Assembly (NCBI RefSeq): GCF_022539505.1
Contig: NC_061510.1
Span: 223,594,043-223,658,042, forward strand
Length of the DNA stretch: 64,000 bases
Source: Lolium rigidum
Lineage: Eukaryota; Streptophyta; Magnoliopsida; Poales; Poaceae
Reading direction: 5' to 3'
Below are positions 12,766-23,938 of the stretch, one piece after another. Position numbers and translations under genes: made by a program. Numbering within the stretch: position 1 is the first letter of the stretch; every line of letters starts with the position of its first letter. Below the pieces are notes generated by a model, which saw nothing but the letters and a program-made list of their open reading frames with translations, was not told where the DNA came from and did no database searches.

Positions 12766-12862
12766 TGGCGCCGTTGCCGGGAACTGAAGAAAAGTTACAC
12801 CACAGAGATTGCCAACTCCCACGGCAACTGCAAGCTCTTTTCAGGCGCCATTGCCAGGGGGA
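12766..12862 (+). promoter_or_regulatory. Primer binding site with a duplicated second copy
   Basis: tggcgccgttgccggga at 12766-12782 is a good tRNA-Asp PBS. About 75 bases on, the block caagctcttttctggcgccg recurs with changes as caagctcttttcaggcgcca (about 12830-12850). A degenerate second PBS therefore follows the first. Confidence 0.7.
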
Positions 12863-12998
12863 AAGAGGATTTCTGCAAGGGGAGTCTCTCATCTTCAATC
12901 TCTTTACTTCGTTATTGTTTTGCTTAGATTATTTTACTTTGTCTTGTTTGCTTCTTTTTATAAAAACCACAAAAAAGTTCCTACTTTAAGTTGCTTCT

Positions 12999-13442
12999 AT
13001 GTCTAGTCCTGTTACTATGTCACCTGAGGAAACACGTGAGGAAATAATCTTCACTTTTAAACAAGGGAGTGAGGAGAGTTTTAAAGAAGCTTGGTTTAGA
13101 ATTAATAATTTTTATGATAAAACTCAACCTAAAATGACTCTAGGCCTGCTTCTTAGTAGCTTTTACTTTGGTCTCGTTCTTTGTTATAGATATGTTTTGG
13201 ACACTGTAGTAGGAGGAGATTTTCTTCATTGTGATGGAGATCAAGCTTTTAATGCTATAAAAAAGTTGATTGCAACATATAGCTCACCTAGTAAATTTGA
13301 TTCATCCCTTGTGATCATTTATGCTAGATTAAATACTCTTGAGACAAGTACAACTTGTTTAAAAGAATGTTACAATCTGCTTCATGAAAATTATGATTAT
13401 GTTTCAATAATTATAAACCCTCAAGTTGGCTCCCTACAGTAA
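12999..13442 (+). CDS. Gag-like capsid fragment of an LTR retrotransposon
   Basis: A 147-residue frame. Residues about 25-75 (EESFKEAWFRINNFYDKTQP ... LLSSFYFGL ... LDTVVGGDFL) follow the plant gypsy gag pattern, in which an ESFxEAWxRF start, a short helix region and an aaGG motif come in that order. This resembles Athila-type gag from memory. Gag would assemble the cytoplasmic particle that packages element RNA. The frame is much shorter than a full gag-pol polyprotein and ends at a stop at 13440-13442. Protease-like remnants follow at once. It lies about 240 bases after the PBS, where gag is expected. It is probably not functional. Confidence 0.6.
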   Translation: MSSPVTMSPEETREEIIFTFKQGSEESFKEAWFRINNFYDKTQPKMTLGLLLSSFYFGLVLCYRYVLDTVVGGDFLHCDGDQAFNAIKKLIATYSSPSKFDSSLVIIYARLNTLETSTTCLKECYNLLHENYDYVSIIINPQVGSLQ

Positions 13443-13870
13443 AAGTTGATATAAATGGTGAAACTTTTCATGCTCGTTGCGATATTATGTCTGAGTTTTG
13501 TCTTATGCCTAAATATATATATGAGTCTTGAAGTCTTTGGGAACTTTCTGAGGGTGGAGAAGGAATATCTCTTACCAATAACGCCATTATATTACCCATT
13601 GGTATCTACTGATTATCTTGTCATTTAATGTGTAGAAAAGGGACAAATCACACTTGGAAGATCTCTGCTAAAGCTCCTGGGAGCAAAAATAGATGTGGGG
13701 AAATGCACCATGAATTTCACTTCCTCACCAGGCGGTTCTCATGTTTTCCCTAAGAGAAAGAGTAAAGGTAAGAGAGGTAAACGTAAGACTTCTGCCATTA
13801 ATAATGTTGATGCTTTTTCACTTGAAAATACTTGGTTCAATCTTTCTACGCTTAGCTGAAAGGCGTTAAA
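13443..13870 (+). pseudogene. Protease-like remnant after gag
   Basis: Directly after the gag-like frame the sequence reads VDINGETFHARCDIMSEFCL with MPKYIYES and then a stop. This resembles the retropepsin region of Athila-type polyproteins, where a CDxG motif is followed by a MP-x-x-IYE motif. The active-site DxG is not intact (CDIM). The conserved post-ORF block, with gctgaaaggcgttaaagaaa, follows at about 13854. No reverse transcriptase remains. Confidence 0.4.
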
Positions 13871-16395
13871 GAAAAGCACTCTTAGAAGATAACCCATGTT
13901 TTATTTCTGTAATTTTTATTTTGTTGAGTCTTGGAAGTTTTTACCTCTGTAATAACCTCTCCTTAACCTTTTTATTTCGTTTTTGTGCCAAGGATAGCCT
14001 CTAATAGAAAGAAAGTCAGATTTGGGGAAGTTGCTGTCCTGAAACAGATTATGTGCTGCCACCAAAAAAAAAGTATTCTCATCCAGAATATTGGATTGAT
14101 CTGAAAATTTTTGAGCACTTACCCCGGGTTATTATCTAACTTTCATTAGTTTCGCACTTTTCGATTTGAGCAACACAGGATTTTCTACAAAATTGATCTT
14201 TACCTGTTGTTCTGTTTTAACAGATTTCTGCCACTATTTGCATTTGCCTCTTTATATTTTTTTTGAATTCTTTTGAGAGAAAGAGATTTTAAAAGAATTT
14301 TCTAAATTATCTAATGTTTAATGGATGTTTGACTTATGTTAGAACTGAACCAAAGTGGATTTGTTATTTTGATTGCACTAATGCTGCTAATGAAAATTAT
14401 GTGAAGTTTTGTATGAAGGAAAGTTTCAACTGTAGGGAGAGAAGAATGATGTGATGAGATGAAAGATGGATAAAAGATCAAGCTTGGGTATGCCCATATC
14501 ACCACAAGAAATATCCAAGAGGTACAAGCGTCAAAGCTTATGGATGGCCAAGGCATTCCCTTCTTCATCAACAAAAATATAAGGCCATCTTTCAAGACAC
14601 TATATTGTTATTGCTTCATATGCTATGTGTTGTTCTTGAGCGTCTTTATTTTTGTTTTCTTTTGTTTTGTTTTCTGTAGTATATGGTTGGATCCCAGCAT
14701 ACTTGTTTTGGATAATGACACACTCCGTTTTCATTGTATAGAACACTCTAGTTTTCACTCTTATTGTTCTGCGAGTGTTCTCTTTTGCTAGTACTACGTT
14801 TAGCTCTTGTTTTCCACTCATATTTTGTTCAGAGCTTGTTAGTTTTCTTTAGTTAGGTATTATTATCTCTTTGGTCTTTATTGATTATTATCTATGAGAG
14901 TTTTTTCAAATAAATTGATTGGTGTTGGAGACGAGTAAAATATTTCATGCTTATAGTGGTGGAAAAGGAAGCTTGTTTAGACTGTGGCTTAAACTTTAGC
15001 ATGTCATGTTAGATGTTATTTTAATTATATGCTTAGTAGTTATTGTTGTAGCATGACTTGTCTCAAATAGCGGAGAGTTCTTAATGTGCCATTGAAAGAA
15101 TCATGTGTTGTTCCATCATACAAAAGCATAATATTGTGGTATTCTCCTTTGATGCTTTAATTGGGTTGACTTGGCACATGCTTACACCATGTTATGACTA
15201 CAAACTGGTCACCTCAAGCCTCTATGATCATTTAATTTTTGACTTTCAATATCACTTTATGCTTTGATTAATAATGTTTTGTCGCTATGCATGATTATGG
15301 CCATTATTTCTCTCTTAGTTGGTTGCTCCCAGTCTTTTTCTAGCCTTCACCTGTAATGAGTATGATCTCTACTCGTGCATCCAACTCCCAAACCCAAAGT
15401 TTGCCAATTGTGTCCACCATACCTACCTATATGCCGTATTTCACCGCCACTCCAAAGTAAATTACTTGTGTGCTACCTTTAAAACCTTCAAAAATTATTA
15501 CATGTTTTGTGTTCCTATTTCAGCTCATGAGGAAATTTTGGATGCTTTACTGTCTTTTTCATGTTTATTTTGGCTTCACACTTTGACTATCATGCATAAT
15601 GTGCTACTCCCTAATATTGCAAAAAAGAGCAGGCAAATGGGTGCCCAGCCCACTAAATATAAAATAAATAAATAATCAAGTAAATCTCCTAACACTATGG
15701 GCTTGAGAAATCATGAACTTAGCTTGTTCAAACAAAGGAGAAAGGGAACTTGATTGTTCTCTCTATGGGAGCCGCTCTTGAAGCCATTAAACATGAAAGT
15801 ATGATAGGTCATTTGATGCCATTCGTTGACATAGACATACATACCTCTCAAATTACATTTTCAACACCTCTATTTTATTCAAAAAAAAAAAAGCTCTAGC
15901 ACATGATTAATCTTGCTGCCTCTCTTTTACTTTTATGTTGAGTCTTCATCTTCTAACTTTATGCACCAATTAAGAGAGCATAGTTGTCGTTCTGTGTATA
16001 GTCCCAAAATTTATTATTGATTGGTTCATAATTATGTTATTACTTGTTCTCAAATTATTTGTATCTAGTCACCCTTTTGAACTTTAAAGGTGTCCTGGCA
16101 TTTATGTTTTTCTATTCCATGAAGGACAGGCTGAATACCACTTTGCTATGTTTTCTCTATGCTCAAAAGCAAACAGTTGCTTTTAGTGCACTATTATTCA
16201 TGATCTTTTGTTTGAGTTACTTCTCATGTTGTAACATAGTTGCTAAGTTATATTATTAGAATTATATCTATCATGCCTATGTTTAGAGTACTTTGATCTC
16301 GGCTCACAATGCTTTTACAATAACTTGATCCTCAAAAATTATTTTTGTTATCACTTACCTACTCGAGGACGAGCATGAGTTGATCTTGGGGATGT
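13871..16395 (+). repeat. 3' non-coding internal region of the outer element
   Basis: This stretch has no credible gene. It shows the layout of the family: the post-ORF block, degenerate PPT-like motifs near 14482 and 14536 (agcttgggtatgcc, agcttatggatggcc), and the long AT-rich 3' region that also occurs at 2865-4102. It ends in gatcttggggatgt directly before the LTR at 16396. Confidence 0.7.
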
Positions 16396-16857
16396 TGATA
16401 CGTTGCAAACGTATCTAGAATTTTTTATGTTACATGCTTGTTTTGCACCAATTTCTATATGTTTTGTTTACACTTCGTGGCATTTTTATGCATTTTATGG
16501 AACTAACCTATTATTAAGATGCCACAGTGCCAGTTTCTATTTTCTGCTATTTCTGTATTTCGGAAAAGTTGTACAGGAAATATTATCGGAATTGGACGAA
16601 ACAAAAGCCAAAATTCCTATTTTCCCGACCCGAAGACGGAGTCCAAAGCAGAGACGAAGAAGAGCCAGGAGGTGGCCACACCTTGCCTAGGCGCGGTCAC
16701 CCTTGGCCGCGCCTAGAGTGGTGTGGGCCCCTCGGGCATCCACCGACCTCGCCCTTTCGCCTATAAATTCACATCCTCGGGAAAAACCTAAACACCCGAG
16801 CCTCCATCCACAAAAAGTTCAGTAGCCGCCACCATCGTCGGCCCTAGTTCGGGAGGG
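16396..16857 (+). repeat. Truncated 3' LTR of the outer array
   Basis: It starts tgatacgttgcaaacgtatc and aligns with the first 460 or so bases of the LTR at 11125. It is cut after ...tagttcgggaggg by the end of the next, minus-strand element. I do not see the rest of this LTR elsewhere in the window. Confidence 0.8.
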
Positions 16858-18391
16858 TGATAACCCACAAGTATAGGGGATCGCAACAGTCTTCGAGGGA
16901 AGTAAAACCCAAATTTATTGATTCGACACAAGGGGAGGTAAAGAATACTTATAAGCCTTAACAACTGAGTTGTCAATTCAGCTGCACCTGGAAAAGCACT
17001 AGTAACAGGGGTGATGTGAAAGCAACAATAATATGAGAGCAATAGTAACAGTAACACATCAACGATAACGAGTAATATGAGAGCAATGGCACCGAGAAAA
17101 TAGTTGATACTACTTCCAATGTCATGTAGAACGAGTATATGATGATGAAAGATGGACCGGGGTTCCCAGCTATCTACACTAGTGGCAACTCTCCAATAAC
17201 AAATGTTGGGTGAACAAATTACAGTTGGGCAATTGATAGGATTGAAATAGCATTAAGACAGAACATCCAGATTATTAATCATGTAGGCATGTTTCCCATA
17301 TATAGTCATACGTGCTCGCAATGAGAAACTTGTACAACATCTTTTGTCCTACCAGCCGGTGGCAGCCGGGGCCTCTAGGGAATCTACTCGGAAATTAAGG
17401 TACTCCTTTTAATAGAGCACCGGAGCAAAGCATTAACACTCCGTGAAAACATGTGATCCTCATATCTAAGCCTTTCCCTCCAGTTGTCCCAATTTCTGTC
17501 ACTTTGGGGCCTTTGGTTCCGGACATAGACATGTGCATACAACTTGTAGATACAATCTAAGCAATACGTATAAAGCTTAAATCTAAGATCATGCCACTCG
17601 GGCCCTAGTGACAAGCATTAAACATAACAAGATTGCAGCAACAATAACTTCACAAACTTTATAGATAGACAATCATAACGTAACAATCCATCGGATCCCA
17701 ACAAACACAACACCGATTACATCAGATGAATCTCAATCATGTAAGGCAGCTCATGAGATCATTGTATTGACGTACATGGGGGAGAGAATACCAACTAGCT
17801 ACAGCTAGAACCCGTAGTCCATGGGGGAACTACTCACGGAGCATGATGGAGGCGGTGGCGTCGATGGAGATGGCTTCCGGGGGCACTTCCCCGTCCCGGC
17901 AGGGTGCCGGAACAGAGACTTCTGTCCCCCGAATTGGAGTTTCGCGATGGCGGCGGCGCCCCTGGAGTCTTTCTGGAGTTTCGTTAATCGGTACTGCGTT
18001 TTTAGGTCGAAAGGGCTTAAATAGGCGAAGAGGCGGCGCAGGAGGGGCGACAGGGTGGCCTCACACCAGGCCGGCGCGGCCAGGGTGTATCCCACGCGGC
18101 CCACATGTGTGGTGGCCCCTGGCTCTCCTCCGACTCCCCTTCGGTGTTCTGGAGCCTCACGGGAAAAATAAGATCTTTGGCGTTGATTTCGTCCAATTCC
18201 GAGAATATTGCCCGAACTGCCTTTCTGGAACCAAAAACAGCAGAAAACAGGAACTGGCACTGTGGCATCTTGTTAATAGGTTAGTTCCAGAAAACGCATA
18301 AAAACATTATAAAGTGCAAGCAAAACATGTAAGTATTGTCATAAAACAAGCATGGAACATCAGAAATTATAGGTACGTTGGAGACGTATCA
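16858..18391 (-). repeat. 3' LTR (minus strand)
   Basis: On the minus strand it starts tgatacgtctccaacgtacc at 18391 and ends cttgtgggttatca at 16858, 1534 bases. It shares its 5' half with the plus-strand family (the cctattaacaagatgcc block) but its 3' half is different. Confidence 0.85.
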
Positions 18392-18408
18392 AGCATCCCC
18401 AAGCTTAG
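18392..18408 (-). promoter_or_regulatory. Polypurine tract (minus strand)
   Basis: agcatccccaagcttag on the plus strand is ctaagcttggggatgct on the minus strand, directly before the LTR. It is identical in core to the PPTs of the plus-strand elements. Confidence 0.75.
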
Positions 18409-20806
18409 TTCCTACTCGCCCTTGATCATACTATTGTAAAGCATATGAGATAAATGAAGTGACTCAAGGCAATGATCTATAGTTTGCTGACAAATAGATA
18501 ACATATAGCAAAACTTTTCATGAAGAGTACTTTCAAGACAAGCATCAAAAGCCTTGCACAAGAGTTAACTCATAAAGCAATAGATTCAAAGTAAAGGCAT
18601 TGAAGCAACACAGAGGAAGATTTAAGTTTCAGCAGTTGCTTTCAACTTTCAACATGCATATCTCATGGATAATTGTCAACACAAAGTAATATGATGAATG
18701 CAAATATGCAAGTATGTAAGAATCAATGCACAGTTGACACAAGTGTTTGCTTCTAAGATGGAGGGAAGTAGGTAAACTGACTCAACATAAAAGTAAAAGA
18801 ATGGCCCTTCGCAGAGGGAAGCAGGGATAAAATCATGTGCTAGAGCTTTTTAAGTTTTGAAATCATATAGAGAGCATAAAAGTAAAGTTTTGAGAGGTGT
18901 TTGTTGTTGTCAACGAATGGTAGCGGGTACTCTAACTACCTTATCAACCGGACTTTCAAGAGCGGCTCCCATGAAGGACGTTATCTCTACCAGCAAGGTA
19001 GATCATCCCTCTTCTCTTTTGTTTACACATGTACTTTAGTTTAGTTTTTATCTTTTTATTTTTTAGATGACACTCCTCCCAACCTTTTCTTTCTCAAGCC
19101 ATGGCTAACCGAATCCTCGGGTGCCTTCCAACAATCTCATACCATGGAGGAGTGTCTATTTGCAAAATTAAGTTGCTTACTGATGAATCAGAGCAAAACA
19201 TGTGAAGAGAATTATGAATGCAAGTTAATTAATCGGGGCTGGGAACCCCGTTGCCAGCTCTTTTTGCAAAATTATTGGATAAGCGGATGAAGCCACTAGT
19301 CCATTGGTGAAGTCTGTCAGAAGTAAATGACAAGATCGAAAGATAAACACCACATACTTCCTCATGAGCTATAAAACATTGACACAAATAAGAGATAATA
19401 ACTTTTGAATTGTTTAAAGGTAGCACATGAAGTATTTGCTTGGAATGGCAGGAAATACCACATAGTAGGTAGATATGGTGGACACAAATGGCATAGATTT
19501 TGGCTCAAGGTTTTGGATGCACGAGAAGCATTTCCTCTCAGTACAAGGCTTTGGCTAGCAAGGTTGTTTGAAGCAAACACAAGTATGAACCGGTACAGCA
19601 AAACTTACATAAGAACATATTGCAAGCATTATAAAACTCTACACTGTCTTCCTTGTTGCTCAAACACTTTTACCAGAAAATATCTAGACTTTAGAGAGAC
19701 CAATCATGCAAACCAATTTTCAACAAGCTCTACGGTAGTTTTCCACTAATAGGTTTAAACTACATGAAAAAACTTAATCATGATCTACTTGAGAGCTCAA
19801 AACAATTGCCAAGTGTCAAATTATTCAAGACAATATGAGGCATTTTCTGTTTCCAACCAAATAACCATAAGTGATATAGCTTCCAACTTTTATCATTGAA
19901 CATTAAAAGTAAAACGAAGAACAAGTGTTCATATGAAAAAGCGGAGCGTGTCTCTCTCCCAAACAAGGATTGCTAGGATCCGATCTTATTCAAACAAAAA
20001 CAAAAATAAAAGCACACGAGACGCTCCAAGTAAAGCACATATGATGTGACCGAATAAAAATATAGTTTCAATAGAAGAAACCCGATAAGTTGATGAAGAA
20101 GGGGATGCCTTGGGCATCCCCAAGCTTAGACGCTTGAGTCTTCTTGAAATATGCGAGGGATGAACCACGGGGGCATCCCCAAGCTTAGACTTTTCACTCT
20201 TCTTGATCATATATCATCCTCCTCTCTTGACCCTTGAAAACTTCCTTCACACCAAACTTCTCATAAACTTCATTAGAGGGGTTAGTACTCAAAAAAAACT
20301 TAAATCCACTTTGGTCCTGTAGTGACACATTGCAAGAACTCAATAAAACATTAGCTACAGCTCTCCACGTCTAGAAAGCCTTGCTTAAAATCCACAAGAG
20401 ACAATGCAAAAAACAGAGACAGAATCTGCCAAAACAGAACAGCCAGTAAAGACGAATTTTAAACAGGTACTTCCGTTGCTCAAATCAGAAAACTCAAAAC
20501 TAACGAAAGTTGCGTCCATATCTGAGGAACGCGCACGTAAATTGGCAGATTTTTCTGAGTTACCTACAGAGAGCCCTGCCCAGATTAGTGACAGATAGAA
20601 ATCTGTTTCTGCGCAGAAATCCAAATCTAGCATCAACCTTCTATTAGAGACTTCACTTGGCACAACATTGCAATAAAATAAAGATAAGGAGAGGTTGCTA
20701 CAGTAGTAACAACTTCCAAGACACAACAAAACAGTAGCAAAATAAAGACATGGGTTATCTCCCAAGAAGTTCTTTCTTTATAGCCATTAAGATGGGCTCA
20801 GCAATT
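18409..20806 (-). repeat. 3' non-coding internal region of the minus-strand element
   Basis: No credible gene. The sequence is the reverse complement of the long 3' region of the other family members. It includes the hairpin at 20101-20121, PPT-like motifs at 20113-20129 and 20172-20188, and the post-ORF block at about 20744-20790. Confidence 0.7.
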
Positions 20807-22174
20807 TTAATGATGCACTCGCAAGAAATAAGAGTTGAAGCAAAAGAGAGCATAAAGTAGCAAATTCAAAACACATTTAAGTCTAACCCACTTCCTATGC
20901 ATAGGAATCTTGTACACAAATAAATTCATGAAGAACAAAGTGACAAGCATAGCAAGATAAAACAAGAGTAACTTCAAAATTTTCAGCATATAGAGAGGTG
21001 TTTTAGTATCATGCAAATTTCTACAACCATATTTTCCTCTCTCATAATAATTTTCAGTAGCTTCATGGATAAACTCAACAATATAACTATCACATGCAGC
21101 ATACTTTCCATGATCCACAAACATATAATTTCTATCAAGCTCAAAAATAGCTGGATTAAAATTTTCAAACCCACTTTTATCAATAATATAACAAGGTGAT
21201 TGATCAATCTCAAGAGATATGGGACTCCTACATAAAGTCAAGACCTCTCCAAACCCATTTTCATCAGTAGTACAATTAATATTATCAAGTAACATAGGAC
21301 CATCATCTAGAGATTTATCATAAACATTTGCTAAGCAAAACTCTTTAGTACCATGCATTTCGACATCAGGCACAAACAAAGCATTATCATAAGATTTATC
21401 AAAATAGCATGGATTATCATAGATAACAGTAGCATAATTATTCTCACAAGTTTTACTCATAGGGAATATTTCAAGAGAATCCACAGGAACATAACATTCA
21501 TCCTCTTTCGGTAAGCATGGAGGACAATCAAATAGTGTAAGAGATAAAGAGTTACTCTCATTAGAAGGTTGGCATGGGTAGCTAATCCATTCTTCCTCCT
21601 TTTGTTCATCACTCTCCTCTTCTTTTTCATCCAATGAGCTTTCGAGTTCATCAATTTCCTCCTCTTTTTCATCCAATGAGCTTTCAGGTTCATCAATTTC
21701 TTCTTCCACAGGTCCCCGCAAATTGTGAGTGCATTCTTGTGCATTAATGAGTCTCTCTTTATAATCAATGATATAAGGATTATCAGTGTAACTTTCATTG
21801 CAAAAATTAAGGATAGAAGAGAAATAATCTTTAAGGTCCTTACAAACAACACAAGTTTCATAATTTTTAACCATGAAGGATTCTATCTCAGAGGCTCCAA
21901 TAAATATGACAAATTGTTCTACCTCTTAAAACCCAAAATGAATATAGCTATTCCGATTATAGTTCTTAATTAAAAATTCCTCACTAAAGCCACATTGAAA
22001 TTTAAGATGTTTAGTGTCCTGTTGAGAGCAACAGTTTATATCATGGCGTTTAAGCAAGATTTTAGCAATTGTATTCAATTTTTCTATCACAGCACTCATC
22101 ACTTTTCCCGCTCTTGATTCTCTATAATTATTATAATATTCTATAAGCTCCAAGTAGGTTGTAGGTTCTCCCAT
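20807..22174 (-). CDS. Retroelement ORF: acidic repeat protein with C-terminal membrane segments
   Basis: A frame of 456 codons from 22174 (start MGEPTTYLELIEYY) to 20807 is open except for one in-frame TAA at 21926-21928. The stop splits it into 82 residues and a downstream frame; the first ATG of that frame, at 21874, gives 355 residues. In the 355-residue part, about residues 55-95 are an acidic repeat with a 15-residue unit (EEEIDEPESSLDEK, EEEIDELESSLDEK). A Cys-containing middle follows (FDCPPCLPKEDECYVP). The C-terminus has a hydrophobic helix at about 296-321, a basic patch (KIPMHRKWVRLK) and a second hydrophobic stretch at about 334-351. This predicts a tail-anchored or two-pass membrane protein. 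I recognise no catalytic domain. It sits where gag-pol would be. Function is unknown. Confidence 0.6.
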
Positions 22175-22202
22175 AATAGCAGTTTTTTAATTTTTAGGTT
22201 TT

Positions 22203-22444
22203 TCAAATTTTTATGGATTTTTGGGTATATGAGAAAAGTAAAACAAAACAAAAACAAACTAGACAAAAGTAAACTAAGCAAAGTAATACTAGACAGAAAT
22301 AAACTAAGCACAAATAAACTAGACAAAAGTAAACTAAGCAAAACAAAATAAAATAAAACAGAGAGAGAGGTGGAGTGTACTCCCCAGGTGAACTTATGAG
22401 TAGAGCTATGTGATGTCTACGGGTGCTTCTATTCTTGTAGACAG
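22203..22444 (-). repeat. Leader with a short tandem repeat, and PBS region
   Basis: Between ORF and 5' LTR lies a tandem array of aaactagacaaaagtaaact-type units (about 22254-22345, unit near 20-25 bases, degenerate). Next to the LTR (22411-22444) the minus strand reads tgtctacaagaatagaagca, a plausible primer site that differs from the tRNA-Asp site of the other elements. Confidence 0.5.
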
Positions 22445-22742
22445 TGTTGGGCCTCCAAGAGCAGAGGTTTGTAGAACAGCAGCAAGTTTCCCTTAAGTGG
22501 ATCACCCAAGGTTTATCGAACTCGAGGAGGAAGAGGTCAAAGATATCCCTCTCATGCAACCCCGCAACCACAAAGCAAGAAGTCTCTTGTGTCCCCAACA
22601 CACCTAATAGGTGCACTAGTTCGGCGAAGAGATAGTGAAATACAGGTGGTATGAATGAATATGAGCAGTAGTAACGGCGCCGAGAAAATAGCTTGCTGGC
22701 GTGTAGTTGATGGTGGTAATATGGTAGCGGTAGTAACGCGGT
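22445..22742 (-). repeat. Tail of a 5' LTR, truncated
   Basis: The last 298 bases of an LTR read on the minus strand end in ...ggaggcccaaca at 22445. It is broken at 22742, where the gypsy-like element starts with tgttgac. A gcctccaag block next to the LTR end is a hallmark I associate with Pooideae LTRs. Confidence 0.6.
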
Positions 22743-23919
22743 TGTTGACTGCCAAAACCCACCGGCGGGCAGCGGCCTTGTCAACACCGTAGAGCCGGGA
22801 AGAGCCTAGAGCTGCGGCTGGCTGAGACCCCTCCGAGCGACGGCCCGCAATGCTCTTCTGGTCACACGCGGCGATGCGAAGTGCAAGGGCGTGCCACCTG
22901 ACCTATACCTGGTCAGGAAGGTGATGGGGATGCCTCGCTTAGTTTCCTGCAGGGCATACATGTAAACGTTAAATACGAGCCTCGATCGGCTCTCAGGTTA
23001 TCCTGTGAATCGGCTCAAAGAGCCGATCCACCCATGATTCGTACGGGGTGCACGAATACTTGGTGGTCCCGCTTGATCAAGATAAAGCTAATTAGATCTA
23101 CGACGATTTAGGGTTTTCACCGCATAATCGGATCATCCTACTCCAGGTTGGGCCTCGCGTCCACGCACGGTGCTCGTAAGCCGATCCTAAACAAGGCCTA
23201 AAAACCAACATGAAGTTGATCCTCGGAACATCCTGTTTAGGACTTGCGAACGCCACCCTACGTGCCACTGGATCCTCCCCCCCTTTGTAAGGCCTAACTA
23301 TTGCAGATATTAAACTAATCCTTGTAGAACAAGGAGCAATCGCAACGGATCAGATCTACTAAATAATGATCAAGCGGGGTGCCGCCCCACACCTGAGATA
23401 GGTGTGAGGGCGGCTAGATATGCAAGGGTTGCACTACGTAAGCATGCTTAAACGAAGAACAATGCTAACCCTAACACATCTAATGATAACTACGTTGCTC
23501 GCCATCAAAAGCGCTTCGGTACGAGCAACGCATGAACAACGTGGGGCTTGTGCTTGCCTAGATCGCAAGATGCGATCTAGGCAGCATGTCGCTTACCTGA
23601 TAGAAACCCTCGAGACGAAGGAGTTGGCGATGCGCCGAGATTGGTTTGTTTGGGGTTGAACGTGAGTTGTTGTTTATTCCATAAACCCTAGATACATATT
23701 TATAGTCCAGGGGACTTTCTAATGTGGGCGTGCACTAAACCGTGCACGAGATAAACTCTAACTTTTAATCTAGATACAATCTACCATAATTAAAGATACA
23801 CGGGCAACTTAGCCCAAATTCTCCGTGCAAGGCCGCTTCATAGATCTTTCATGTGTAATCTTTCAAGCCCATCTTGATCGCGGCCCACCTCCTGATTTAG
23901 CCAAAATATGGTGATAACA
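22743..23919 (-). repeat. 3' LTR of the gypsy-like element (minus strand)
   Basis: The plus-strand reading runs tgttgactgccaaaaccc to ...ggtgataaca. A purine tract on the minus strand (complement of catgcccccctggttttgg, 23920-23938) lies directly beside it as PPT. Confidence 0.85.
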
Positions 23920-23938
23920 CATGCCCCCCTGGTTTTGG

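Larger units (their letters stand above)
2865..16857 (+). mobile_element. LTR retrotransposon array, internal-LTR-internal-LTR (outer element)
   Basis: From about 2865 the sequence matches the 3' half of the internal region seen again at about 15215-16395. It continues past a nested insertion (4103-10813) to a polypurine tract and then an LTR at 11125-12755. A second internal region with PBS and a gag-like ORF follows (12756-16395), then a second LTR start at 16396 that is cut at 16857 by the next element. The array thus has one complete LTR between two internal regions and no 5' LTR on its left. The LTR starts tgatacgtcccaaacgtatc, a sister of the other elements in this window. No reverse transcriptase or integrase is visible. 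Confidence 0.8.
16858..22742 (-). mobile_element. Minus-strand LTR retrotransposon with non-matching LTR ends
   Basis: Read on the minus strand, a 3' LTR (18391 to 16858) is preceded by a PPT, an internal region and an ORF of the membrane-protein type. At 22445-22742 lies the tail of another LTR, cut at 22742 by the gypsy-like element. The 3' LTR ends ...cttgtgggttatca, but the 5' LTR tail ends ...cttggaggcccaaca. The two LTRs are related but not copies of one another. Confidence 0.7.

Noticed and set aside
22203..22787. 194-residue minus-strand frame before the retroelement ORF
   Set aside because: It runs through the LTR tail, primer site and tandem-repeat leader. Its repetitive FCLVYFCLVY sequence comes from the leader repeat.
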